From NCBI GenBank assembly GCA_031082285.1, contig JAVHLK010000001.1, positions 62,001 through 126,000 of the forward strand: DNA of 64,000 nt. The letters run 5' to 3'. The notes beneath the pieces are model-generated. The model searched no databases and was not told the origin of the DNA. It was given only the letters and a program-made list of their open reading frames with translations. The stretch is from Desulfomonilaceae bacterium (GTDB lineage: Bacteria; Desulfobacterota; Desulfomonilia; Desulfomonilales; Desulfomonilaceae). This document shows, piece after piece, positions 46,355 to 55,416 of the stretch (positions within the stretch are counted from its first letter, which is position 1; every line of letters starts with the position of its first letter). Made by a program: the position numbers and the translations under genes.

Positions 46355-47539
46355 ATGTCGTCGGAATCCCCGGCAACGACCGGTTGGACCGCGGAGATCG
46401 AGGAGTTGAGGCGACGCGGACTTTTTCGGACCATGCCGAAGATGGAGGGATTGCCGGGAAGAACGTGTTGGGTCGATGGAAACCATGTGATCAATTTCTC
46501 GAGTAACAATTACCTTGGATTGGCGGGACATCCCAAAGTCATTCAGGCCATCGTGGATGCGGTACAACGCTACGGCGCGGGATCGACCGCTTCAAGATTG
46601 ATCGCGGGCAATTGCGAGGCTCACCGCGAGTTGGAGGACTTCATCGCGCGGTGGAAAGGGACGGAAGCGGCATTGGCATTTGGAAGCGGTTATCAGGCCA
46701 ATATCGGTGTGCTGTCTTCCCTGACCGCATCTCCCGATTTAATCGTCTCGGACGAACTGAATCACGCAAGTATCATCGACGGGTGTCGACTCTCGCGGGC
46801 TGAAGTCAAGGTGTACTCTCATCTGGATCTCAACCGCGCGGAAGACGCGTTGAAAGCGGACGGATTCCGGCGCAAGCTCCTGGTCACGGAGTCCGTGTTC
46901 TCCATGGACGGAGACCGCGCTCCCTTGAAGGAATTGCGTGAACTGTGCACGCGTCGGGGCGCCCTGCTCATGGTCGATGAAGCCCACGCAGCGGGAGTCC
47001 ACGGATCAAAGGGGCAAGGGTTGGCGGAGGAACTCGGTATCACTCCCGATGTTCAAATGGGGACCCTGGGTAAGGCTGCGGGAACCAGCGGGGCATACGT
47101 GGCCGGTCGATCGGATCTCATCGACCTTCTCATCAACAAGGCCAGATCGCTCATCTATACCACCGCGTTGCCTCCGTCGGTGATGGGCGGAGCATCCGAG
47201 GCATTGCGCATCACCGCGTCTGAAGAGGGCGACGTGCGAAGGGCTCGTCTCAGGAAAAACGCAGCACTGTTTCACGGACTTTTGCATTCGCACCTCCGTC
47301 GTCGACCCGAAGCCAGCCACATCGTACCCGTGGTCATCGGACAATCGACGAGGACCATGAAGATCAGTGCCGAGTGTCTCGGGCGCGGCGTTTTTGCTCA
47401 CGGAATAAGGTACCCGACGGTTCCGGAAGGCACGGCGAGACTTCGCTTTACGCTGATGAGCGATCACACGGACGCCGATCTCCGCCGTGCGGCCCAGGTA
47501 TTAGAAGAGTCATTGGAAGCGGTTCCGGAGGAGTCTTGA
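46355..47539 (+). CDS. bioF: 8-amino-7-oxononanoate synthase (or related alpha-oxoamine synthase)
   Basis: PLP enzyme, 394 residues, condensing pimeloyl-CoA or -ACP with alanine in biotin synthesis. Markers: NNYLGLAGHPKVIQA, RYGAGSTASRLIAGN, FGSGYQANIGVLSSL, DELNHASIIDG, TESVFSMDGDRAPL, VDEAHAAGVHGSKGQG and the PLP lysine in GTLGKAAGTSGAYVAG. Glycine C-acetyltransferase (Kbl) and serine palmitoyltransferase are close relatives; the RLIAGN and SVFSMDGD segments fit either BioF or Kbl, so BioF is likely rather than certain. ATG 46355 has GGAG and GGG upstream. No other bio gene is adjacent; birA lies far upstream. Confidence 0.83.
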   Translation: MSSESPATTGWTAEIEELRRRGLFRTMPKMEGLPGRTCWVDGNHVINFSSNNYLGLAGHPKVIQAIVDAVQRYGAGSTASRLIAGNCEAHRELEDFIARWKGTEAALAFGSGYQANIGVLSSLTASPDLIVSDELNHASIIDGCRLSRAEVKVYSHLDLNRAEDALKADGFRRKLLVTESVFSMDGDRAPLKELRELCTRRGALLMVDEAHAAGVHGSKGQGLAEELGITPDVQMGTLGKAAGTSGAYVAGRSDLIDLLINKARSLIYTTALPPSVMGGASEALRITASEEGDVRRARLRKNAALFHGLLHSHLRRRPEASHIVPVVIGQSTRTMKISAECLGRGVFAHGIRYPTVPEGTARLRFTLMSDHTDADLRRAAQVLEESLEAVPEES

Positions 47540-47574
47540 TCGGGTCTTGCCGAAGGGATGAAGCAGTGTCGGGG

Positions 47575-47690
47575 CCTTAGTACAGGATTTCATACTACGG
47601 TCACGTATTTCCGTCAACGCTCGGCAGCGTCCCAGCCGGTGCCGGCAAAGCGGCTCTTGCCGCCTTGAATACGACACCGCTTTTAGGACA
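47575..47690. mobile_element. MITE-like element R1 (short copy)
   Basis: About 116 bp between bioF and the MoxR gene. The left end CCTTAGTACAGGATTTCATA followed by CTACGGTCACG is nearly the same as the left end of the copy at 51711. The right end, on the other strand, reads CCTAAAAGCGGTGTCGTATT and matches the inner terminal repeat. No coding sequence. Confidence 0.6.
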
Positions 47691-47753
47691 CGGGGCATAG
47701 AGACGATCGCCCCGCAGAATACTGTCCAACTAAACGGGAACGGAAAACGAGAA

Positions 47754-48662
47754 ATGTTCGATTCCATAGAATCGGTAGAAGAAAGCTTGCTCAGTCAGAA
47801 ATATATTCCGGATCGGTCGCTGGCCACGGTGCTCTACCTTGCCTGGTCGCTCAAGAAACCGCTCTTCCTGGAGGGCGAACCGGGAGTCGGAAAGACCGAG
47901 ACCGCCGCGGTTATGGCGCGCGCGCTCGGCACGGACCTCATCCGGCTCCAGTGTTATGAAGGGCTGGACGCAAATCACGCCTTGTACGAATGGAATTACC
48001 CCCGACAGATCCTCCAGATTAAGTTGGGAGAGGAATGCGGTACCGATCCTCAGATGTTGGGTCGAACGATCTTCACAGAGGAGTTCCTCATAAAAAGGCC
48101 GCTCCTTCAGGCCATACTTTCGTCACAGGAGCGGGAACCCGTCCTGTTGATCGATGAGGTGGATCGGTCCGACGAGGAATTTGAGGCTCTGCTGCTCGAA
48201 GTGCTGTCGGATTTCCAGATCTCGATCCCCGAGATCGGGACGCTCAAGGCCGTACGGAGACCGTTGGTCATCCTTACGTCCAACCGCACCCGCGACATAC
48301 ACGATGCACTTAAACGGAGATGCCTGTATCACTGGATCGACTATCCCACTCCGGAAAAGGAACGAGAGATTATCGCGACCAGGATTCCCGGCATCGCGCA
48401 GGATCTTGCATCCCAGGTGGCGCTGTTCATGCACCGCGTAAGAAACGAAGACTTCGTCAAGCGACCCGGAGTGGCCGAGTCCCTGGACTGGGCCGCGGCC
48501 CTTCTTGCTCTGGAGCGGACCGCGCTCGATGAGATCACGGTCCGGGAAACGCTCGGCTGCATCCTTAAGTACCGAGAGGATATCCTCCAGTTCCAGGAGC
48601 TTTGGAAGCGCACGGAGTTCCGAGAGTCGCTCTTGAGCGACGTCTTGGAGAAGCTCTGCTGA
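47754..48662 (+). CDS. MoxR-family AAA+ ATPase
   Basis: 302 residues. Walker A GEPGVGKTETAAV, Walker B VLLIDEVDRSDEEFEALLLEVL, sensor 1 VILTSNRTRDIHDALKRRC. MoxR ATPases act as chaperones with a VWA partner to insert cofactors or assemble complexes; the next gene encodes that partner. The sequence is close to the CoxD type linked to carbon monoxide dehydrogenase maturation, but no cox structural gene is in view. Confidence 0.93.
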   Translation: MFDSIESVEESLLSQKYIPDRSLATVLYLAWSLKKPLFLEGEPGVGKTETAAVMARALGTDLIRLQCYEGLDANHALYEWNYPRQILQIKLGEECGTDPQMLGRTIFTEEFLIKRPLLQAILSSQEREPVLLIDEVDRSDEEFEALLLEVLSDFQISIPEIGTLKAVRRPLVILTSNRTRDIHDALKRRCLYHWIDYPTPEKEREIIATRIPGIAQDLASQVALFMHRVRNEDFVKRPGVAESLDWAAALLALERTALDEITVRETLGCILKYREDILQFQELWKRTEFRESLLSDVLEKLC

Positions 48663-48689
48663 GTCAAACATGCACACGGGTGAGGGCCG

Positions 48690-49928
48690 ATGAGCGGTTC
48701 GCGTGAGGACGGAGCACATTCAAAGACTACACCGGACGATGGGGATCGTGCGGTCGGCGAAGGAATCCAAAGGACTCTGCCGTGCGATTCTCTCTCCGGT
48801 GCAATCGTTTCCTTTGGACGGTTGCTCAAGGAGAACGGTATAGGCGTCACGCCGTCTTCTATTATGGACGCGCTGAGGGGAGTCCGCGGTGTGGGAGTTG
48901 AGAACTTTGACGACTTCAAGACCGTATTGAGGACCGTATTCCTCTCACGAGTCGAAGAGTTCACGACATTCGATCGTCTGTTCTCAGAGGTCTTTCGTGA
49001 GTCCGCTTTGGAAGACCTTGAATCTCTCGGCACTGAGTGTGCGGAGCAAGAATCCTCCGCGCCGGCAGAGTCCTCAGAGGCCGGAGACGACCTTGCGGCC
49101 GCGGAAGCCGGAGCGTCGGATTCTCAAGAGCGGCAGGCAACGGAAGCACCACCCTACGTGGTCTACTCCCCTCGGGAGATCCTTAGGAACCGGGATTTTC
49201 GGGACATTCCCGCCGGTACCGACCCGAGAATGGCGCGTCTGATTCGGGAGATTCTCAGCCCCCTCCTTCGCCGAATCGGAGTGAGGAGAAAGGTCGTTGA
49301 AAGCGGCACGGCCTTGGATTTTCGTCGGATGTTGAGGAAGAACGTCCGGTACGGGGGAGAACTCGTCGAACTTCCGAGGCTCAAGCCCAAACGCAGAATC
49401 AGGAGACTGGTCTTTCTCTGCGATGTCAGCGGTTCCATGAATCCCTACCTTTGGTTCATGCTTCGGTTCATCAAGGAATTACAGCAGATTCCCACGAATG
49501 TGGAGACCTTTGTCTTTGCGACGCGTCTGAACCGGATCACCCCTTTGTTGGTTCGGCTTCCCTTTGCCCGGGCCATGGAAGAAACGGCTCGTACGGTGAA
49601 GGATTGGTCGGGCGGGACGCGCATAGGTGCGTGTCTGCAGGAATTCACTTCATTCAGGGGCGGCAGAATGCTTGGGGCGTCAACGATCGTGCTCATCCAT
49701 TCCGATGGGTGGGACCGAGGCGATTCATCGTTGCTGCAAAGAGAAATGGCGAAGATCCGGCGTCGGTCGTACCGGGTGCTGTGGATTAATCCACTCCTGG
49801 GAGGGGTTTTCTACGAGCCTACCTGCAAGGGCATGAAAACGGCTCTCCCGTTTGTCGACTCATTCCTTCCCGGCCACAATGTGTCCTCCCTGGAACGAGT
49901 AGCCGGGACTTTGAGGGGGCTGCTCTGA
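48690..49928 (+). CDS. VWA-domain protein, CoxE-like partner of MoxR
   Basis: 412 residues. An N-terminal helical part (about 30-115), an acidic Ala/Glu-rich linker (about 115-150), and a C-terminal VWA domain with the MIDAS motif DVSGSMN (FLCDVSGSMNPYLWFML), the Thr in the GGTRIGACL loop and an IHSDGWDRGD segment. It lies 27 bp after the MoxR gene, the standard pairing. The client complex is unknown; the molybdoenzyme operon 6 kb downstream is one candidate (inference). Confidence 0.92.
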   Translation: MSGSREDGAHSKTTPDDGDRAVGEGIQRTLPCDSLSGAIVSFGRLLKENGIGVTPSSIMDALRGVRGVGVENFDDFKTVLRTVFLSRVEEFTTFDRLFSEVFRESALEDLESLGTECAEQESSAPAESSEAGDDLAAAEAGASDSQERQATEAPPYVVYSPREILRNRDFRDIPAGTDPRMARLIREILSPLLRRIGVRRKVVESGTALDFRRMLRKNVRYGGELVELPRLKPKRRIRRLVFLCDVSGSMNPYLWFMLRFIKELQQIPTNVETFVFATRLNRITPLLVRLPFARAMEETARTVKDWSGGTRIGACLQEFTSFRGGRMLGASTIVLIHSDGWDRGDSSLLQREMAKIRRRSYRVLWINPLLGGVFYEPTCKGMKTALPFVDSFLPGHNVSSLERVAGTLRGLL

Positions 49929-50236
49929 TCTCGGGCCGGTTCGCTCCGATCGATTGTCCGTCGAGACACGCGGCCGGCCTGTCTGATGACGACGGTCAAG
50001 ATGCCCGTTTCTCAGCGGAGGAAGTGCCGCCGGACCGACAAGGACGAGGGACAACGGTCCTCAGAAATACTCAGCCGTACGACGCAATTGTGTCTTTGAC
50101 AAAAGACCTCCACCGGTGATAAGGATATACGACAATTTTAGTGGTAGTATCCCCGGAAAGGATTTGCCCGAACGCGGTTCAAGAAGGTCTGCAGTCGGTG
50201 ATTTCGTGTAGACCGAGAGCATACGTACAGGAGTGT
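49929..50236. other. 308-bp gap upstream of the radical SAM gene
   Basis: No gene or clear RNA structure seen. Confidence 0.5.
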
Positions 50237-51631
50237 ATGATGAAAGGCTACGAGTCGCGAACATCCAATATTGCAGGACGAGACGTCTATCCACTATACG
50301 CGAAGTTTTTTACGCGGGCTCTCAAATTGCTGCTTGCGTCGCACAACAGAAGGATAAGGCGGGAAAAGGGAGTGACTCCCGTTGACGCACTCTTCAATTT
50401 CGTCAAACTGTCGTTTCTTGAGTACACCATGCTGAAATACCGGCATATGGTCGGCTTTGACGGTTCGGTAGTCATCGATAGTACCTTTCCCCCCTATCCA
50501 TCGAGCGCGTTTGACAAGAGGCTCTCCAATTATCTGAACAACCTGGACCTCATGGAACTTCCATCGGGTATCGTCTCCGTATCGACCACCAATTGCTGCC
50601 CGTATGCATGCGCGTTTTGCTCCACCAATGCCAAGAGAAAGACGGACGACGATCTGGACGAGGAACTGTTGAAGAAGACCATCACCGAGATTGAGACGCT
50701 GGGCACGCCGTCGATCATCCTCCATGGAGGCGAGCCCATGTATCGGTACGACCGATTCCTGAGGCTGGTCAAGCATGTGAGCAATGATACCTGTCTATGG
50801 ATGTTTACCACGGGCTACGCGGTGACTGGTGAAAAGGCCGAGGAGCTCAAGGCCAACGGGCTCTTCGGCGTGTGGGTCAGCTTGGATCATTACCGGCCGG
50901 ACGTGCACAACGGACTCCGTGGCAACCCCCAAGCCTTTGAAAACGCGTGTACTGCAGTGGAGCACTTCAAGCGGGCCGGAGTGTATACTTGTCTTTCCCT
51001 GGTGCCGCCGGACGATCTGGTGGAACCTGAAAACTTTAAGAAATACTATGAGTTCGCCAGGGATTTGGGCGTTGCCGAGATCCGGGTGATGGAGAAGAAA
51101 CCTTCCGGCAGGGAAGCCTGCCGGGGTGCGAGGCCGCACAGTCCGGTACTGGAGCAGTTGCAGAAGGACCTCTACATGGATCCTGCGTATCGCAATCATC
51201 CGCCGCTGAGCGGTCTGTCCACGTGGCTTGAGAAGGACCAGGCTTTCGGCTGTCAGTGCAGGTTTGAATACCTTTTCGTGACCTCCGCCGGTGATGTGCA
51301 GCCCTGTGAGGTCAGCGAGATCTCATTCGGCAACATCAACGAAGAGCCGTTCCGGGATATCTACAATCGGATTTGCAGGGCATTCCCCGCGCCCTCCACC
51401 GGCTGCATTCCCATGGTCATGTACCCCGAAGTGAGACACTACCAGAAGGTCAAGGATCGGATGACGACTCTGGAGAGGGCAGGGCTGGCCGCTCGGATTA
51501 TTGACGGCTTCCAGGCCCGCGGCAAGGTTCCGGGAGCGTTCGGCGGCATATGGTCCGTCTATAAGCGCAGACTCGCCTACTATAAGAGCCGGAAAGCCGC
51601 TCGTGAAAAAAAGACTGCAATCCCGAACTAA
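50237..51631 (+). CDS. Radical SAM protein with SPASM-like C-terminus
   Basis: 464 residues. The radical SAM cluster motif C-x3-C-x2-C is at residues 121-128 (NCCPYACAFCST), followed by the GGEPMYR strand that binds SAM. The C-terminal part has FGCQCRFEYLFVTSAGDVQPCEVSEISFGN, a SPASM/twitch-like cysteine region for an extra Fe-S cluster. Such proteins modify peptides or proteins, or act as anaerobic maturases. The N-terminal ~100 residues are basic and unassigned. Start ATG 50237 (or 50240) follows AGGAG; the open frame from 50141 lacks a better site. No precursor peptide gene is visible nearby. Confidence 0.87.
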   Translation: MMKGYESRTSNIAGRDVYPLYAKFFTRALKLLLASHNRRIRREKGVTPVDALFNFVKLSFLEYTMLKYRHMVGFDGSVVIDSTFPPYPSSAFDKRLSNYLNNLDLMELPSGIVSVSTTNCCPYACAFCSTNAKRKTDDDLDEELLKKTITEIETLGTPSIILHGGEPMYRYDRFLRLVKHVSNDTCLWMFTTGYAVTGEKAEELKANGLFGVWVSLDHYRPDVHNGLRGNPQAFENACTAVEHFKRAGVYTCLSLVPPDDLVEPENFKKYYEFARDLGVAEIRVMEKKPSGREACRGARPHSPVLEQLQKDLYMDPAYRNHPPLSGLSTWLEKDQAFGCQCRFEYLFVTSAGDVQPCEVSEISFGNINEEPFRDIYNRICRAFPAPSTGCIPMVMYPEVRHYQKVKDRMTTLERAGLAARIIDGFQARGKVPGAFGGIWSVYKRRLAYYKSRKAAREKKTAIPN

Positions 51632-51710
51632 AACGGTAACTCGCCGGCGTCTCGAATCATATGCAAGGCGTGCCGGACAGTGCCGACAACCTCTGCGGTT
51701 CAGACCAATA

Positions 51711-51882
51711 CCTTAGTACAGGGTTTCGTAAATACGGTCGCGGATTCCTGCAACCGCGCGGTAGCGTCCCGGCGTCCCTGCCGGGCGTGGGAAGAAAGAA
51801 TACCGGCACGGAGGCCGGCGCTACCAAAGCAGGAACGGTTGCCGTAAATGTGACACCGTACTTGTGAAAGGCTGCACTTAGG
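51711..51882. mobile_element. MITE-like element R1 (best-preserved copy)
   Basis: 172 bp bounded by imperfect ~37-bp inverted repeats: left CCTTAGTACAGGGTTTCGTA then AATACGGTCGCGGATT; right, on the other strand, CCTAAGTGCAGCCTTTCACA then AGTACGGTGTCACATT. About 25 of 36 positions match. The inside contains a GGTAGCGTCCCGGCG / GCCGGCGCTACC inverted repeat. No coding sequence, so it would depend on a transposase encoded elsewhere. Confidence 0.7.
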
Positions 51883-51898
51883 CAGCCGCCGTTCACTC

Positions 51899-51930
51899 GT
51901 TGAGCTTCCGGGATGCACCGGAAGCTCAAC
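51899..51930. terminator. Perfect hairpin, likely bidirectional terminator
   Basis: 13-bp arms GTTGAGCTTCCGG / CCGGAAGCTCAAC with a 6-base loop between two converging genes. No long T-run on either side, so the call rests on position and stem quality. Confidence 0.5.
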
Positions 51931-51998
51931 AATGGGGACGCGTGTGCCGGGATGTTCACGGCACTCCATGTCCGCAGCGCCTTCAATTGTCGGTTGGG

Positions 51999-52715
51999 CT
52001 AATCGGCTTCGGGAGAATCCGCCAATTGCAGGAGAACTTCGCTCATCTGTTTGATATGCGCGTTCGCGCCTTTTATTGAGTCCAAAATGTCGAGATAGAG
52101 TGAGGATGCTTTCGGCGAGCAAAGGCCTTCCAGAAGACGATCCTCGTGCGCCAATGCGAAATCAACGGTCATCTGGGCCAGTTTGTTGTTCTGCGTCAAC
52201 AAGTTCTCGAGCACGTTTCGGTTGCGGTTCAAGATAACATCGCGGAAAGTCTTCAAGACTTCAGTGAAGAGTGCAAACAAATCCTGGAGTTCCTTCAAGG
52301 CCTTGTCGCTGAAGGGAATTCCGTCGCGGGCCTTTATTCTACTGACGTTAAGAATGGCCTCGATCAGGTCGCCGACTCGCTCCAGGTGTCCGGGAAAGAG
52401 CACGATGGCCTTGAGCACTTTTCCCTTGGTGTCGGGGTAACACACGAGGTCTCCCGTAAGTCCTTTTTCCTCGTCGTGAACCTCCTTGCCCAAGATCTCG
52501 CACACGGTCATCCTTTCCGAGTCGGAAAGGATCAAGCTCTTGCGCACACAGTCCGTCATTTCGATGAGCTTACTGCACATTACCAACAAGCCCTCTTCCA
52601 GACACGTCACATCCGTGGGAGGAGTCTCATAGAGTTCCTCGATCCGGGAGGCCTCGGAATCCAGCGTCGGGCTTATCAGGCGAAAGGGGTTGAAGAGTAG
52701 GTTCTTATCTTTCAT
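51999..52715 (-). CDS. PhoU-like domain protein
   Basis: 238 residues, all-helical. Two PhoU-type helical repeats are suggested by EEGLLVMCSKLIEMTDCVRK ... EVHDEEKGLTGDLV and by the later LFPGHLERVGDLIEAILNVS, where the E-R-x-x-D metal-ligand pattern of PhoU repeats occurs. PhoU proteins regulate phosphate transport; stand-alone copies also occur with Na/Pi symporters. No phosphate transporter gene is adjacent here. ATG 52715 has GGAGG eight bases upstream; the 7-residue longer form lacks one. Confidence 0.8.
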   Translation of the reverse strand: MKDKNLLFNPFRLISPTLDSEASRIEELYETPPTDVTCLEEGLLVMCSKLIEMTDCVRKSLILSDSERMTVCEILGKEVHDEEKGLTGDLVCYPDTKGKVLKAIVLFPGHLERVGDLIEAILNVSRIKARDGIPFSDKALKELQDLFALFTEVLKTFRDVILNRNRNVLENLLTQNNKLAQMTVDFALAHEDRLLEGLCSPKASSLYLDILDSIKGANAHIKQMSEVLLQLADSPEAD

Positions 52716-52952
52716 CCGCCACGTCCTCCTGTCCAATGATTCTCCCCGAGGCCACGGCGGCGAGTACCTTCTCCGGCATTTCTACTCGCAGACACGCGGT
52801 CGGCACTCATATTCGGATCGACAGTACCTGAGGAATCGATCCCGGTTCGGGCCCGGTGAGGGTTGTCTTTACTGCCATAATAGATTATTCCTACACGTAC
52901 AAAAGATCAAGTCCTTATAGACCAGGTTTCGGACTTCTACAAGGAGGAAAGG

Positions 52953-53759
52953 ATGACGTCTTACGGGCAATCGGCCGGCGAGATTCTCGATCGAATTCGG
53001 AAATCCAAACCCGTGGTGCACAGCATAACCAATTACGTGGTGATGAATTCCACCGCAAACGTCCTCCTGGCAATGGGCGCGTCACCCATTATGGCTCATG
53101 CTCCCGAAGAAATGGAGGACATTTGTCGGATATCGAGCTCGCTGGTTATCAATATCGGCACATTGTCAAAACCGTGGATTGAGTCCATGCACCTGGCCGG
53201 TCGCCTGGCCGCCGTTATGAAAAAGCCGTACCTGCTGGATCCGGTAGGCTCGGGAGCGACCAAACTGAGGACCGACACCGCGGTCCGACTTATCGAGTCG
53301 TCATTGCCAAACGTGATACGGGGCAACGCGTCGGAGATACTCTCTTTGTCTCCTCAGGGGGCGACCACTCGCGGCGTCGATTCCGTTCACTCCATGGAGG
53401 ATGCCGTCGATGCGGCTCGAACCGTTTCCCGGTCTCTCGGAACCGTGATCGCGGTCACCGGAGAACGGGATCTGGTGACCGACGGCGAACGTTCTCTGAT
53501 AGTGTCGGGCGGCCACCCGCTGATGGGGTATGTGACGGGAACCGGATGTGCGGCAAGCGTTATTATCGGCGCTTTCTTGGCTGAAGAGAAGGACTCGGTC
53601 GTGGCAACCGCGGCCGCTCTGGCCTTTTTCGGACTCGCCGCCGAGCGCGCCGCGGCCGTTGAGAACAAGCCCGGGAGTTTCTGGATCAGGGTACTCGACG
53701 AGCTCTATGCAGTCACTCCGGACGAACTGGCCCGGAAGACGAGGGTTAGTGAGGCATGA
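52953..53759 (+). CDS. thiM: Hydroxyethylthiazole kinase
   Basis: Phosphorylates 4-methyl-5-(2-hydroxyethyl)thiazole in the thiamine salvage route. 268 residues. Ribokinase-like motifs: VHSITNYVVMNSTANVLLA, DPVGSGATKLRT, VIRGNASEILSL and VTGTGCAASVIIGAF, where the catalytic Cys is in GTGCAAS. AAGGAGG precedes the ATG. First gene of thiM-thiE-thiL. I looked for a TPP riboswitch in the 237 bp upstream and found no THI-box. Confidence 0.96.
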   Translation: MTSYGQSAGEILDRIRKSKPVVHSITNYVVMNSTANVLLAMGASPIMAHAPEEMEDICRISSSLVINIGTLSKPWIESMHLAGRLAAVMKKPYLLDPVGSGATKLRTDTAVRLIESSLPNVIRGNASEILSLSPQGATTRGVDSVHSMEDAVDAARTVSRSLGTVIAVTGERDLVTDGERSLIVSGGHPLMGYVTGTGCAASVIIGAFLAEEKDSVVATAAALAFFGLAAERAAAVENKPGSFWIRVLDELYAVTPDELARKTRVSEA

Positions 53760-54418
53760 CACACCCGTCAACATGGGAGGTGTACCTGGTAACGGATCGC
53801 TCGTTGTCTCGCGGAAGGTCCACCCGAGAGATCGTGGAGGCGGCGGTTCGAGGCGGAGTCTCCGCGGTTCAACTCAGGGAAAAGGATCTGGACACGCGGA
53901 GCTTTCTGGAAGAGGGACGCTCTGTTCGCGAGATTCTGAGGGCCTCGGGAGTACCTCTCATCATCAACGACAGAATTGACGTCGCACTGGCCCTCGATGC
54001 CGACGGCGTGCATCTGGGCCTGAGCGACATGCCTGCGGACATCGCCCGAAGGCTTCTCGGACCCGATCGCATCATCGGTCTGTCCGTGGAGGGACCGGAG
54101 CACCTTACTTCCCAAGAGACCGCCTATGCGGACTACCTTGCGATCAGTCCCGTATTCTTGACCCTGACCAAGACCGATCTCAAGAAAGCCTGGGGGCTCG
54201 ACGGGCTGCGCGGAGCGAGGTCACTGACCGGTTTGCCTCTCGTAGCCATCGGGTCCGTCAAACACGAGAACGCCAAGCAAGTGACGGAGGCCGGTGCGGA
54301 TTGTGTAGCCGTTGTAACGGCTATTACCGCGGCGGAAAATCCCGAGCAGGCCGCCCGCCTGTTGTTGGAAGAGGTGAGGGCGGGTAAGGCCGGCCGGCTG
54401 CAAAGCCTCGATACATGA
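53756..54418 (+). CDS. thiE: Thiamine-phosphate synthase
   Basis: Joins hydroxymethylpyrimidine diphosphate and thiazole phosphate. 220 residues, TIM barrel. Segments: VSAVQLREKDLDTR, LIINDRIDVALALDADGVHL, the diphosphate-binding GLSVEGPEHLT, and a C-terminal GADCVAVVTAITAAENPEQA. Its ATG overlaps the thiM stop by 4 bases (ATGA), evidence of translational coupling. One oddity: GLSDMP replaces the more usual GQxDxP loop. Confidence 0.95.
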   Translation: MTHPSTWEVYLVTDRSLSRGRSTREIVEAAVRGGVSAVQLREKDLDTRSFLEEGRSVREILRASGVPLIINDRIDVALALDADGVHLGLSDMPADIARRLLGPDRIIGLSVEGPEHLTSQETAYADYLAISPVFLTLTKTDLKKAWGLDGLRGARSLTGLPLVAIGSVKHENAKQVTEAGADCVAVVTAITAAENPEQAARLLLEEVRAGKAGRLQSLDT

Positions 54419-55416
54419 AACTCACGGATATAGGAGAGTTCGGGTTTATCGATCGAATCTCCCCCCTGGGCGCGGTCAGACCCGCGGGAGTAGTGAAGGG
54501 AATTGGAGACGATTGCGCGGTGATTGCAGTCGACGGTCCGGAATACCTGCTGGTCACCACCGACCTGTTCGTGGAGAGAGTTCACTTTCTCATCCATTGG
54601 GCTACCCCGGAGATGGTTGGGGCCAAGGCGCTGGCCGTCAATCTGTCCGACATCGCGGCCTGCGGGGGAAGACCGCTTGACGCGTTCATCAGTCTGGCCA
54701 TCCCTGAACGCGTGGAACTTGAATGGCTTGAAGCCTTCTATCAAGGAATGGCCGCGTTGGCTCGGGAACACCAGGTGAACCTTCTTGGAGGCGACACGAC
54801 CGGTTCACGGAGCGATCTGGTCATCAACGTAGCCGTCACGGGGCTGGTGGGTCGGGAGGAAGTGTTGTATCGACACACCGCGCGGCGGGGAGACGTGATC
54901 GCATTGACAGGGCCCATAGGCGCATCCGCCGCGGGGTGCGAGGTCCTGTTGAACTCCGCGCAGCTCCCTGAGCGCGTTGCCGACGTGCTGGTTCAAGCGC
55001 ATCTCCGGCCCAGGGCACACGTGAAGGAAGGTCGATTGCTCGCATCCTCACGCGGGTGCACGGCCGCCATTGATGTCTCTGACGGATTGTCCTCTGATTT
55101 GGGCCACTTATGTAAGGGGTCCGGGCTCGGTGCACGTCTCTATGAGGACCGGCTTCCACGCACCGCGGAACTTACTGAAGCCGCGGCGGTCATGGGGCGG
55201 GACCCCCTTGTCTGGATGCTGGACGGAGGTGAAGACTATGTCCTGCTGGTCGCCGTACGCGCAGCCATGCTGGACGAGATCATGGCCATGATGGAGGCTC
55301 ACGGGTGCGCGCTCCATCCCATCGGAGAATTCGTTGGAGAGGCCGGCATCACGATCCGAAGATGCGATGGAACCGATCTGCCCGTTGCAGCCCACGGTTG
55401 GGATCATTTCAGGTGA
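54415..55416 (+). CDS. thiL: Thiamine-monophosphate kinase
   Basis: Phosphorylates thiamine monophosphate to thiamine diphosphate, the last step. 333 residues. ATP/Mg motifs GIGDDCAVIAVDG, TTDLFVERVHFLIHWATPEM, NLSDIAACGG, LLGGDTTGSRSDLVINVAVTG, ISDGLSSDLGHL-like AIDVSDGLSSDLGHL, and DGGEDYVLLVA. Overlaps the thiE stop by 4 bases. Together the three genes cover salvage of thiazole and the last two steps; the HMP branch must be encoded elsewhere. Confidence 0.96.
   Translation: MKLTDIGEFGFIDRISPLGAVRPAGVVKGIGDDCAVIAVDGPEYLLVTTDLFVERVHFLIHWATPEMVGAKALAVNLSDIAACGGRPLDAFISLAIPERVELEWLEAFYQGMAALAREHQVNLLGGDTTGSRSDLVINVAVTGLVGREEVLYRHTARRGDVIALTGPIGASAAGCEVLLNSAQLPERVADVLVQAHLRPRAHVKEGRLLASSRGCTAAIDVSDGLSSDLGHLCKGSGLGARLYEDRLPRTAELTEAAAVMGRDPLVWMLDGGEDYVLLVAVRAAMLDEIMAMMEAHGCALHPIGEFVGEAGITIRRCDGTDLPVAAHGWDHFR

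Larger units (their letters stand above)
51632..51998. other. 367-bp convergent gap with a MITE-like element and a hairpin
   Basis: Between the radical SAM and PhoU-like genes. No gene; holds R1 (51711-51882) and a hairpin at 51899-51930. Confidence 0.7.

Noticed and set aside
52716-52952. TPP riboswitch upstream of thiM
   Set aside because: No CTGAGA or ACCTGATC-like THI-box elements in the region.
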